From NCBI GenBank assembly GCA_015183035.1, contig JACZZP010000014.1, positions 1,240,001-1,304,000 of the forward strand: a stretch of DNA of 64,000 nucleotides. The letters run 5' to 3'. Under the pieces are notes generated by a model. It was not told the DNA's origin, searched no databases, and saw only the letters and a program-made list of their open reading frames with translations. Every line of letters starts with the position of its first letter. Positions within the stretch are counted from its first letter, which is position 1. This document shows positions 48,696 to 60,446 of this stretch, piece by piece. Made by a program: the position numbers and the translations under genes. The DNA comes from Meloidogyne chitwoodi (lineage: Eukaryota > Nematoda > Chromadorea > Rhabditida > Meloidogynidae).

Positions 48696-49460
48696 TTCGG
48701 GTTATAAACTTGTAAAATTATTTATTAACGTAGAAAAGACCGATTAATAACCTGTCAATGCTTGAACGCCCGATTTCTCGGTTTTTGAAATAGTTTAAAA
48801 AATTAATCCTTTCTCTTTTAATGAAATTTCATTCATACCAGTGTTGCCGCTAATTGATCGGATGTCGAGTCGGGTATTTGGGACGAGTTTTTAAAATTTC
48901 AACTTATTACGTTCGAGGTGGAACTTGAAAATTTATTGCATTCTAGTTACCAAAAATTATCCTCTTTAGCGCCGCATGCGAAAATTTAACTTTTTTTTAT
49001 TTAAAAAATTTTTAAAACAAAAAACTCCAACGAGAAGTAACAAATTACCAATATCTGTATATTATAAGGTACCTAGTTAGAAATTCTCAGAATATGCCAT
49101 CCTTAACATGTATTAATCGCCCAGCTAAGACACTTGGTTAACGGTTTACTGGATTTTTAATCGATCTTGATCTACCGTATTTTTTCTCATTTAATTTTTT
49201 GCTTGATAAATATTATATTTTTTTATTAAAGTAATTGTTTTATAATTATTTTTAATTATTCAATATTTTAATGTATACAATTCACGTATTTTTTTAAGTA
49301 TTTCCATACTTTTTTAATGTTTATTACACCACTTAGATCATTTCGCTGTTGCAAACTTTTGGTACCTTTACTCAATAATAGCAACACTTTACTCCATATC
49401 AGGTTTATTTTAGACGATAACCTTTATTATTTTATAATTATCTCATATAGGTATCTCTTA
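48696..49460. other. Intergenic DNA with a dispersed-repeat fragment
   Basis: At about 48940-49070 the complement of the sequence resembles 1200-1280: TTTTCGC.TGCGGC.CTAAA followed by TAATTTTTGGTAACTAGA. It begins near CAGTGTTGCC (48839), as the outer hAT-like element does, but no matching right end or target duplication could be fixed. No gene seen. Confidence 0.5.
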
Positions 49461-50055
49461 CAAGGGAACATTCCGAACTGACAGTGCGCATTTGATATAT
49501 TTTTTGGTACCAATGGATAGAGCAACCCCGACTTGCTATTGTGAAGTAAGTGTCTTTTTCTTGCAAAATGACTTTAAACCGAGATATAGCCGTTCAAAGT
49601 TTCAGTTTTTGGGACGCTAGAGTATTTGGTAAAAGGAAAGAAAAGAAGAGAGCGATTTTACTCTTGTCTCTCTTTGCTTTTTCTTTCTCTATTCTCTCTT
49701 TGCTTCCTTATAAGCGAAAATAGTGAGGTTAGTGTCGGAGAGACGGTAGGCAGTCAGCCATCCGTTTTCAATTTAAAAGAAGAGAAGGAAAAAAGGGTAG
49801 GCAGCGTGAAATGTTTAAAAATGGTCAAAAGCATTAGATGTTATAAAAAGGTCTGCCTTGTCCTCTCTCCTTTTCCCTCTTTCTTCTCTTTACTCTAGCG
49901 CTCCTAAAGACTGAAACTTTGAACGGCTATATCTCGGTTTAAAGTCATTTTGCAAGAAAAAGACACTTACTTCACAATAGCAAGTCGGGGTTGCTCTATC
50001 CATTGGTACCAAAAAATATATCAAATTCGCACTGACAGTTCGGGATGTTCCCTTG
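49461..50055. mobile_element. Hairpin MITE, 595 bp, directly upstream of the PEBP gene
   Basis: Arms of ~160 bp: CAAGGGAACATTCCGAACTG at the left, its near-exact complement ending at 50055. The stretch GGTACCAATGGATAGAGCAA through CGAGATATAGCCGTTCAAAG is identical in the two arms. TTA flanks both sides (49458-49460 and 50056-50058), as for PIF/Harbinger-type elements, though 3 bp is weak. The end lies only 58 bp before the PEBP start codon. Confidence 0.75.
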
Positions 50056-50113
50056 TTAGAATCAAATATTTAATTTTTAATGAAATTTATGATAATTTAG
50101 AAATTCAACAATA

Positions 50114-51105
50114 ATGTCCACAGCTGAAGAATTCAAGAAAAATGCCATAGTTTCTGACGTTATTCCAAAAGAACCTGAAAAGCGAATTCGTTTAACTTTC
50201 GACAACGGTGTTGAGGTTAGACATTTTACCATATTAACTGAATATTAAGGGTCAGATGTTTTCGTACAGAATAGTATTTGTTTTTCAAGGACAGTGATAA
50301 AAAGAAAGTATAGATTCATCGGGTAGTGTATTAAACTATTTCCACCCACGGAATCCCTATCTGTAAGGATTGAATTATTACATATTTTTCAGGTAAAGCT
50401 TGGGAATATTCTTACGCCGACACAAGTTAAAAATCCCCCAACAATAACGTGGGAAGCGGAGGATGGTGTGCTTTATACACTTGTTATGACTGGTTTGTTT
50501 CTATAGACTGTGTATTAAATCAACATTATTTTTCAGATCCTGATGCACCTAGTAGAGCTGATCCGAAATTTCGGGAGTGGCATCACTGGTAAGAAAAACT
50601 AGAAGGGTATCTTAAATTTTTCAAAATATAAATTGCTAAATTTGATAATTAAGGCTTGTTGTTAATATCCCTGGCAATGATGTTGCAAAAGGAGAGGTGC
50701 TGAGCGAATACGGTTAATACACTAATTAATCTCAAAATTTAGTTTTTATGTATTTTAGTTGGTTCTGGACCTCCCGAGGGCACTGGACTTCATCGCTATG
50801 TTTTTCTGGTCTATCGACAAAATGGAAAGATACACGATTCAGAACATGGTCATTTGACGAACCGTTCAGGTAATATATTTCATTAGATTGAGTAAATTTT
50901 TCAAAGGTGACAAACGCGGCGGTTGGAAAGTGCATGAATTTGCGAAGAAACACAGTCTTGGTGATCCAGTTGCCGGCAATTTTTATCAGGTAAATATGAA
51001 AAACCATTAATTGGTCATTTAAATTAAAATATCATTTTATAAAAAATATTTTAGGCAGAATACGACGACTATGTGCCAATACTTTATAAACAATTGGACG
51101 GTTAA
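50114..51105 (+). CDS. Phosphatidylethanolamine-binding protein (PEBP/RKIP family)
   Basis: Seven exons (50114-50215, 50393-50492, 50537-50588, 50654-50712, 50759-50869, 50907-50989, 51055-51105) give 185 residues, the normal PEBP length. Signatures: [20 protein letters not shown] then HWLVVNIPG (ligand-binding pocket), and [20 protein letters not shown]. PEBPs bind phospholipid head groups and can inhibit kinases of the RAF type. No signal peptide is present, so it should be cytosolic. A hairpin MITE ends 58 bp upstream, so the promoter or 5' leader must lie in or beyond it. Confidence 0.95.
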
Positions 51106-51206
51106 ATGCATGAGCGGTATTAGTAAAAAAGAAAGTTATGCGGTTTTCCGCATATTTGCGATTTAATTAATATATAATTTATCTTTTAGATATTACAAAA
51201 AATAAA

Positions 51207-53213
51207 TTATTTGCCATTTATTAGCTCTTTTTCATATCGTGAAGCAATTCCATTGAAGCCCTCTTTTAATTCACTAAAATTTCTTATGTTGTCCTCTAGA
51301 CATTTATCGTCTAGCCCCTTCCATGTCCTCTTTTTGAAATAATCACCTTAACGTTAAAAATTTAATCTAAAAATCATTTTTTAATAATTTAGATATTGGG
51401 CTAAAATTTCTAGCTATCACTCTATTTCAGCTTTCTATTTTTATAAAAAAATAGATTCCCGAAAATGGTTATACATAAGTAAGGTATCATCTGGTATTTT
51501 GGATTCATACTTAACGACATTCTTAGCTCTAAAAGACTGACAATCATCCAAACAATATTCTAGTTTAAATAGAATGTGTCTCATTCCAATTTGATCAACA
51601 AATTTTTAATAAAATTTATACCTGCGGAATATTCAAGAAGTTGCATATTTTCATGTTCCCCATTAGTAACATTACATCCATATGAACGAACACTGCCAGA
51701 TGTAAGACTAATGTCAACATTATTTTCACTTGGTTGTTGAATTTCATCTAAATAATTACTTATTTTTAAATTTTCTGTTTAAAAATATAATTTTTTACTT
51801 TCAAGTATATCAGAAGCTTCTCCTGTCCATCTCATACTTTCATAAAGAGTGTTTTTGTTGAGTGCCATTTCCACTTCCATTAGGCTAACAATTGGTTTAA
51901 AAAATTTATTTCCATCTAGAAGTATTCCATATGGACAACTCAACATTACAAAAACGTCGATTTCCGTACCAAAATTTGTTAGTTTGGCCTCGTTTAACTA
52001 TTAAAAACATATTCAAAAATTAGGAAAAATTGCACTAACCTTCCCTATATAAAAAACATAAAGTTTTTTATTTCTTTGCTTGCAAAGTTGTCGAACACGT
52101 GAAATTGCTTCCTTGCGACATTCCATTGAAACATATCCAAGGACTAGTCCAATTGTATTCGCATCTTTAACTTTTTCAGCAAGGTACATGCGTCTCATGA
52201 GTAATTTGTTTGTATTTGGACTAAAATATAATCAAAATTTAGAATTAAATTAAAAGTTTTACCTGTCTAAATGAGCGCATCTTTCAGATTGTTCATAATG
52301 CAGTATTTTTGTTATACCATTAAGGGTTAATACGAAAAGCGGCAAAAGGGGGCTTTCCTTTTCTCCAAAAAAGATGAGAAAATTCTTTTTATTTTCACAA
52401 AAATTAGCAGGGATTTCACGTCTCAAAATAATCCGACAATTTTCCTTTGAACGAACAAAATCCTTTACTAGTCTACAAAAATGCACATTAGCAGTGAGAG
52501 GAAAAACAGATTTAACGTTGTGGTAGATTTCGTCTAAAAGATAAGTGTATAATATTTAAAAAATATTTTTAATTTCCCTGAAACATAAAGTAAATTTAAA
52601 GCTTTTTTACCTTCAAAATCTGAATAATCAGAATCAGATAAAATCAGTATTTGATCAAACTTTTCCTTTTCTTCTGTATCAATCAGATTCGAAATAGTCT
52701 CTTGAAAATAATCAAAATCAATGGTTGTTTTTTCAAAAATATAAAGCGCAGGAATTTTTGCATTTAGATCTGTCAAACATGCCCCTCCAAAATGCACAAT
52801 AGAATCACAACTTGCGTGTTCTGCAGCAATCAAATCCAAGCAACAACTTAAAAAACAAACTTTAAAAAATTATTAATGGAAAGAAAATTATATTTTTAAA
52901 GGAAAATATAAAGGAATAAAAAATTCTTTAGAGTGAAGGCCAATCAAGGGACCTAACTTGGACATAACATTATAAGTTAACCCCCTCTAGTTTAACTATC
53001 CTATATCTATTTATTAATAATTATAAACCTTCTGTAAGAAGTATCAGCCAATATAAAAAACTGTCTACCAAATGAACGTTTTTCCAATTCTAAAAGAATT
53101 TCAGGTGAATATGAGAGTAAATCCTGAGGGAATTGTAAGGCTATGCGTTTGTAATCATTTGATTCTACCCATTCCTCTATCCTTGATAATTCAAATTTTG
53201 GAGATTCTTCCAT
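51207..53213 (-). CDS. DPH2: Diphthamide biosynthesis protein 2 (DPH2)
   Basis: Starts MEESPKFELSRIEEWVESND and ends GFNGIASRYEKELINGK. DPH1-DPH2 use a [4Fe-4S] cluster and SAM-derived radical to add the 3-amino-3-carboxypropyl group to a histidine of elongation factor 2. Family blocks: YKRIALQFPQDLLSYSPE, ILADTSYRSCCLDLIAAEHA, IVHFGGACLTD and FVMLSCPYGILLDGNKFF. Cysteines at all three positions are kept. YKRIALQFPQDLL and SYRSCCLD are closer to DPH2 than to DPH1, which reads ALQ.PEGLL...Y.ACC. About seven exons. The enzyme acts in the cytosol. Confidence 0.88.
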
Positions 53214-53444
53214 CCTTTTAGTTTAATTTTGATTATTTTAAATAAATAAAAAAGGCATTTTTATTAAGGAAATAACCATAAAACTTAAGAAGAAAAAATT
53301 CATTTTTCTGATATTTACTCACGAAGGCAAGAACAGTAATTTAATTTAATCAAATAAAATCCTATAATGAAAGAATAAGCTACATTAGAAAAAATATATA
53401 GGAAAATATGACACCTATTTATTTATTATCATTATTTATATAGT

Positions 53445-55285
53445 TCAACTAGCCGCCTTCTCAAGCTCAATTAACTTTTTCACACCATCATACATCTGTT
53501 TAACTGCTAAAAAAGACAAAATTAGTTCCAAAAATATAATTTAAATTATAAATTACCATCATATTCGGTGAGTCCAAGACGAGCCTTGTTTGAAATATCA
53601 TAGACACCACCTTCCGTTTCAGAGTGTTCTCCGTGAATTCCACGAATTTGCAATTTCATCTCTTCACAAATTCTATAGAATAAAAATATTAAACATTTTG
53701 GCTATAAAAATTGAACGTACTTCTTGAATTCTGGTTTAGAGCTTATTTTAGGCAATTTGATGTGTACCGATGCACGAACAGTCGTTCCCTGTAAGATAAT
53801 ATAAAATTAATTATTATTAAATCAGAAAACCAAATTAGAAGGGCAAAATGTCAAATATCCTAAACGATCATCCCGTGAGAAAGGAACTTTTTCTTCAATT
53901 GCTTTCACTCCTTTGGTCAATCGCTCAAGAACTTGCCCAACATTTCCACCGTTTTGCATTGAAATTATACGGAGATGATCCTCCTCATTTACCCAAACAA
54001 GAAAAGTCTAAAAAATAAAGTTTAAAAGGAAAAACTAAAAGATTACCTTTTTGGCGTTATGGAAAATTCCTCTTCCAGCCGGCCAGAAATGATCTAACAA
54101 AAAATTAAGCTTGAAAATAAAAAAAAATTATACTTGCGTTCGCTTCCTTCAAGAAACGGTCGCCTTCTTTAAACAGAAAGTGATCAGCAATCAATTGCTT
54201 TTGCGTTTCCTTCGTCATGCCTTAAATTAATTTTGGATAAATAATTCAATTTTAAGAGCAGGGAGTGCAAAGAATTGAAAATTAATAAGGATATAAAAAA
54301 TGCTCACAATTATTATGTTGTTAGTCAAAGAATAAAAACAACTAACCTTCCAACGGATAGTAGGTCCCACCAAGTTCAGAATCATTCTTTAATCCATCAA
54401 AAACATTCTGGACCTTAGACTGCATTAGAAGATAATCATCGCGACCCAAAAGTGGATTGAATGGATATCTAAGTTTTATTGAAAAGTAAATTTTTAAATA
54501 AAATGAGAAAATTTTTCCAAATAAATTTATTTATAAATACAAACCCTTTAAAAGAACGGCCACAACGAATTCTACAAAAATTAATAATATGTTAATTTAA
54601 ATTTCAGTAAAAACCTTGTAGAAAGAATATATTTTCCATCTGGATCCAAATCTTTCAGTTCTGAAACTTTATCTTCCCCAAAATATGTAGGGGGATGCTT
54701 ATTATTCGGACCAAAACCGCCATGATATTCATCAATAATAGGATCGAACAGAGCAGCAAATTTCTTGTATGATTCAGCATCAGGCGCATAAACACCAACA
54801 CCAGAGTCAAGATTGGCAACACCTAAACAATTAAACATATTATTCCGATTAACAAAGAAAAACTGAGTGTAAGACTGATCTAAATCCTGTTTTATATCAA
54901 AAACAAGACTTCACTCCCTATAATGCAATCAAAAAAGTACCAGAACGGATGATATCGTATAAGGTGCCTCCTAGCTTGGTTTTCTTATACTTGAGCTTAT
55001 CCTTCACACTCTCAGTAAAGTGCTTCTTCAAGAGTGAGTGGCATTCCTCACTTTCCTGAAGTTTGCGATAAGCTTCCTCAATTCTCTTTACAGTGTGGCC
55101 ATCTGCTTCACTGACATTAAAATACCCATACATGCATTCACGAGCCTAATAAATTAAATATAATATAATTTTGTTGATAAACTTACAGTGGGATAACCAG
55201 TTTTATACACCCAGTAACCAATACCAGCAGCACCGAGTCCAGCAATGATAAGCGGACCTTTGTTGTTTTTAAAGTACTTAGCCAT
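53445..55285 (-). CDS. Arginine kinase with N-terminal membrane anchor
   Basis: Starts [20 protein letters not shown] and ends [12 protein letters not shown]. It stores and buffers ATP as phosphoarginine. The phosphagen-kinase core is complete: [70 protein letters not shown] (catalytic Cys in CPSNLGT) and [18 protein letters not shown]. The first ~30 residues contain one hydrophobic segment ([18 protein letters not shown]) followed by a basic/Tyr stretch, a likely membrane anchor, which plain cytosolic arginine kinases lack. Some nematode arginine kinases have extended N-termini. Exon structure: nine or more exons. Confidence 0.93.
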
Positions 55286-55665
55286 ATTTATTTTTGTATC
55301 TAAAGTAAAAAATTCACAAACAAGCTTTAAAAGTAATTAATTTTTAAAGAAACATTGATGAAAGTAATAACGTTAAGAGGAAAGTATCTTCAATCTTAAT
55401 TCAATGATAAAGAGAAAATATTTTTACAATAAACAAAAATACTTTTATAAAACAACACAATACTAAAATGTCCCTTTTCGATGTAAACAAAAAAGTAAAT
55501 AGGACATTTCAGTATCACATATTTTTAATGCAAAGAACAAAGAAGAAAGTCCGTTTATCAGATGTGTTTTATTAATAAAATTACGTAATTCATATTTTAC
55601 TTTTCAATATTTGTGATCGGAATTACTATTGAAATTTCTTTCAAATTTTTTAAACTTATAGAGAT

Positions 55666-58590
55666 ATGATTTTGGTTCCACAAATAAACTATGTTTATCT
55701 ACGACGTTGTTTGCATACAACATTTGAGAGATTATCTTCAGTTCCTATGAGCCAGCATGAGCCAAAAACACGTCTTCCTTATGAAAAACTTGCAACTAAT
55801 CTAGAAATTGTGAAGAAAAGGTTTTTTTTAATTTTTTTCATTGTCTTTTAAAATTAAGGATTAATCGTCCTCTTTCACTTGCCGAGAAGATAGTCTACTC
55901 TCATCTTGATGATCCACAAGGACAGAAAATCGAACGTGGGGTATCTTATTTGAACCTAAAACCTGACCGTGTTGCAATGCAAGATGCAACTGCTCAAATG
56001 GCAATGCTTCAATTTATTTCATCTGGTATTCCTTCCGTGCAGGTTATTTTTAAGATAAGAATTTCTTTTATATGTATTTAAAGGTGCCATCAACCATACA
56101 TTGTGACCACTTAATTCAAGCTCAAATAGGAGGAGTGAAAGACTTGTATAGAGCAAAAGCAAGGATTTGTTTTTATTGTTGAAAATTTTATTGGATTTTT
56201 ACAGGAAATCAATAAAGAAGTTTTCGATTTTTTGGCTAGTGCTTCTAATAAATATGGCGTTGGATTTTGGCAACCTGGTGCTGGAATTATTCATCAAGTT
56301 GTACTTGAGCATTATGCTTTTCCCGGTCTTTTGCTCATTGGAACGGATTCGCACACTCCAAATGGAGGTCTTTTGATAGAAATGTTTTTTTTACTTTAAA
56401 TAAATTTTAGGTGGCCTCGGTGGAGTCTGTATTGGTGTTGGAGGTGCTGACGCTGTCGATGTTATGGCTGGTCTTCCGTGGGAATTGAAGTGTCCTAATG
56501 TAATTGGAGTGAAGTTAACAGGAAAACTATCGGGATGGACTGCAAGCAAAGATATTATTTTGAAGGTTTGATGATTCTTACTTTAAAAATGAATATTTTG
56601 TTTTATGAAGCTAATTTGGAACATTTTAAATTTAGGTGGCCGATATTCTAACAGTAAAAGGAGGGACTGGCGCTATAATTGAATATTTTGGCCCTGGTAC
56701 AGAATCGCTTGCATGTACCGGAATGGGAACCATAACAAATATGGGAGCAGAGATTGGAGCGACAACATCAATCTTTCCATTTACGCAATCTATGATAGAC
56801 TATCTTGTGGCTACTGGCCGTGGCAATATTGCAAGCGCGGCGAAAAAATACACTAATTTGCTTAAGCCAGACCCAGGATGTGAATATGACCGTGTTAGTT
56901 TTATTTTTATTTATGATTTAGTATTGGGTGTGACAACGTTATTTTTAGGTTATCGAGATAAATCTGGATGAGTTGGTTCCACACGTTAATGGGCCATTTA
57001 CTCCTGACCTTGCCCATCCAGTTGACAAACTTGGGCAGCATGCGAAAGAGAACGATTGGCCTTTAGAAATTAAGGTTGGCCTTATTGGATCATGTACAAA
57101 CAGCTCTTATGAAGATATGGCTAGATCAGCGAACATTGCAAGACAGGCAAATATAATTAAAATTTAGCATTAATTAATTTAAACTTAGGCCTACAAGAGA
57201 GGTATGAAGTTAAAACCGATTTTTACTGTAACTCCTGGCAGCGAACAAGTTCGAGCCACAATTGAACGTGACGGCTTCATTAAAGACTTTGAAAATATTG
57301 GCGGTATTGTTCTTGCAAATGCCTGTGGACCTTGTATTGGACAGTGGGATAGAAAGGACGTCAAAATGGGAGAGAAGAACACGATTGTTAGTTCCTATAA
57401 CAGAAATTTCACTGGACGTAATGACGCGAATCCAGCCACCCATGCCTTTGTGACATCACCGGAAATGACACTTGCGCTTACTTTGGCGGGTACTCTAGAT
57501 TTTGACCCACGCCGTGATTCGTTAACAGCACCAGATGGTCTTTTTACTGTATTTATTCTAATGCTTGCATTTTTTATCTAGGGACAAAATTCAATCTTGA
57601 AGAGCCAACTGGAGAATGTCTTCCACCGAAAGGATTTGATCCAGGTGTTGACTTATATCAGCAGCCGAAATTCACCGGTAATGTCGTAGTTGATCCGAAA
57701 AGCGACCGTCTTCAGTTGTTGAGCCCGTTCGATCCATGGGATGGAAAAGATTTGACTGATATGGTCATTTTAATAAAGGTTTAAATTTAATAATTATTCT
57801 TTACTGTTTAAACTTTATAGGTTAAAGGAAAATGCACAACCGATCATATTAGTGCTGCTGGTCCATGGTTAAAATATCGTGGACATTTGGATAATATTTC
57901 GAACAATTTATTCCTTACGGCAAAGAATGCAGAAAATGATGAGTTAAACAAGGTAGATTTTTAGAATCTATCGGCAAATTAATTCGACTTCTTGAAACAT
58001 GATTTTTTGCATAGCCTTTCCGATATATTCGTCCAAATTCGGATGAATAATTAGGCAGTTCTAAAATCAAATTAAAATTTTCAATTTAAGGTCCGTAATC
58101 AATTGACTGGCAAATTTGGTCCAGTTAGTGAGACAGCTAGAGCTTATAAAGCTAAAGGTCAAGCATGGGTTGCATTCGGTGACGATAACTATGGAGAAGG
58201 CTCTTCTCGCGAGCATGCTGCGCTTGAACCTCGTCATCTTGGTGCGAGAGCTATTATTGTAAAGAGCTTTGCGCGAATTCACGGTAAAAAATAAAAAATC
58301 CTATTTAGAAAAAGTTGATTGTTTCAGAGACAAATTTAAAGAAGCAAGGCCTTCTGCCATTAACTTTTGTAAATCCTGCCGATTATGACAAGGTTCTCCC
58401 TGATGATCGAGTTTCCTTAATAGAACTCAACAAACTCGCACCGGGCAAAAAAGTAAAGTGTGAGCTTAAACATAAGGACGGAAGTAAAGAAATTATTGAA
58501 CTTCAACATACATTGAACGAGGGTCAGATAGAATGGTTTAAGGCAGGATCAGCACTAAACCGGATGAAGCAGCTCAAAACAAAAAATTAA
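55666..58590 (+). CDS. ACO2: Aconitate hydratase, mitochondrial
   Basis: Ten or so exons give about 780 residues. Catalyses citrate to isocitrate in the TCA cycle. The N-terminus ([20 protein letters not shown]) is a Arg-rich mitochondrial targeting sequence. Cluster-binding cysteines are all in place: [11 protein letters not shown], and [15 protein letters not shown]. Substrate and fold blocks: [45 protein letters not shown] and [20 protein letters not shown]. The C-terminal swivel domain is complete ([18 protein letters not shown]). No frame problems. Transcribed divergently from the arginine kinase gene; the shared upstream region is about 380 bp. Confidence 0.97.
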
Positions 58591-59176
58591 GGAGAGTTTA
58601 TAAAAGATTATAAACCAATTTTGATCAGTTATGGGTACGAACTAATGCAAGGTTTAGGGAATATATAATTTTATAATAAGATTTTATATAAACACATTTC
58701 ATAAATAAACATTTAAGCCTAAATTTTAATGTTTCTCTAAATAGGAAAATATAATTATGATTGCAGACATTTTTATTTTTTCTTCTAATCAGACATTATA
58801 AAACATTTAAATATATTAGAATAAATTTATGCAAATTATTTATATATCTTCTACCTTAATTGTCTGTTATCTTTAATAATTTTAGCGCATCAAAAAGTTA
58901 AAATATTTAATTTTAAATATATGTATAAGATAAACATTTTAAAAATAAAATTCCGGATCAATAATTTGAAAATTTACTGATATATCTTACAATTAGTTTA
59001 GTCGCGAGTGCTTGACCAATGAAAGAATGTCACATAATTTTGTTAATTTTGCCCTATTATTAAAATAACTCGAGACTAAACCATTATTTATTATTTCCAT
59101 TTTGAAAGTTTACAATTAAAAGTTAATTATTTTTGACTTCTCTTATTTTTGTGGAGACTGGACAGGATTATATAAA
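58591..59176. other. Spacer between aconitase and ISY1
   Basis: About 590 bp of AT-rich DNA holding the aconitase 3' end and the ISY1 promoter. No other feature seen. Confidence 0.5.
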
Positions 59177-60290
59177 ATGGTGAGCTTTTTATTAATTTAT
59201 AATATTCCATTAATTAAAGGCTCGAAATGCGGAAAAAGCTATGACTGCTTTGGCCAGATGGCGGCGTATGAAAGAACAGGAGGAGAAAGGTCCTGTTGCT
59301 AAAAGGCCTAATGATGTGCGTGAATGCAAGAATTTGGGTGATGGAGAACGTTTTAGACGAGAAATTGTTAATGATATATCAAAAAAGATAACTCAAATAC
59401 AGGTTTATTTAATTCTATTGATTCAATTAGGGAATAATTATAGAATCCTGGTCTTGGAGAGTTTAAGATTCGTGATTTAAATGATGAGATTAACAAATTG
59501 CTTAGGCTCAAAGGTATTTGGGAAGCAAGAATAAAAGAGTTAGGTGGAGTTGACCACAGGTTTGATAAATTTAATAAAAATGGAAATATCTAAAAAAATT
59601 AGACGAATAGCACCACGAGAAGTTGATCGTGATGGAAGGGAAGTTAGCAGCAATAAAGGCTATAAATATTTTGGAGCAGCAAAGGATCTCCCTGGAGTCC
59701 GTGAACTATTTCAAAAAACAGCTGAAAGCACTTCAAAGAAAACGCGAGCAGAGCTCATACGGAATGTTGATGCAGATTATTATGGATACATGGATGATGA
59801 TGACGGTTTATTGATTCCATTGGAGAAAGTAGAAGAAAAACTGGCAATTGCAAGGATAAATGCCGTAATTTTTTATATTTTATAAGCTTAATCTTCTACT
59901 CATAAATGAAATTTTCACTGGGGATATTTTTTATTCTATGATTATCAGTAGGTGTAAGGTCGAGTAATGATACTTTCCCAATAGACAATTCGCCCAATTT
60001 TAATCTTTTATTTAGGAGTGGGCAAAGCGAGGACCTGAAATGAACAGAGAAAAGGATTTTGATGAAGATATTTACAAAGTTCAAGTGGTAAAAATTTTTT
60101 AATTTTTAAACAATTTTTGATTTAGGATTCTGATGATGAAGAGCCTGTACCAATAAAAGAATCGGTTGTTATGGGGGAGGATGGCCGAGAAATGATTATT
60201 AAACACGTTATGGTTCCATCACAAGCTGAAATCGAAGAGATGATTGTGGAGAGAAAGAAACAATATTTGCTTGAGAAATTTGCTGAATAA
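59177..60290 (+). CDS. ISY1: Pre-mRNA splicing factor ISY1
   Basis: ISY1 is a spliceosome step-one factor in the Prp19-associated group. The protein MARNAEKAMTALARWRRMKE, then ISKKITQIQNPGLGEFKIRD, LNDEINKLLRLKG.WE..IKELGG, SNKGYKYFGAAKDLPGVREL, YYGYMDDDDGLLIPLE and HVMVPSQAEIEEMIVERKKQ follows human ISY1 throughout. The first exon contains only the start codon: ATG at 59177-59179 is directly followed by GTGAGC, and the next exon begins with GCT at 59220. About 270 residues. It lies 150 bp ahead of the AP-2 gene on the same strand, so the two could be in one operon. Confidence 0.95.
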
Positions 60291-60446
60291 TTTTTTATTT
60301 TTTACTTATAAAAAAACAAATTAACTTTTTGTTTTTATTTCTGTTTTTCCAGAAAATTATATCTTTTATATTTGAATTTTTGATTTAGGATATTTTTTTA
60401 ATTTTAGACATTTAGAATCCTCATTTAATAGTGATTAATTGCAACA

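Noticed and set aside
48839..49395. Possible second hAT-like element starting CAGTGTTGCC and ending near AGCAACACT
   Set aside because: The right end mismatches and no 8-bp target duplication could be found, so only the dispersed-repeat match is reported.
57191..57443. Minus-strand frames within aconitase and other antisense frames over housekeeping genes
   Set aside because: Shadows of strongly conserved exons on the opposite strand.
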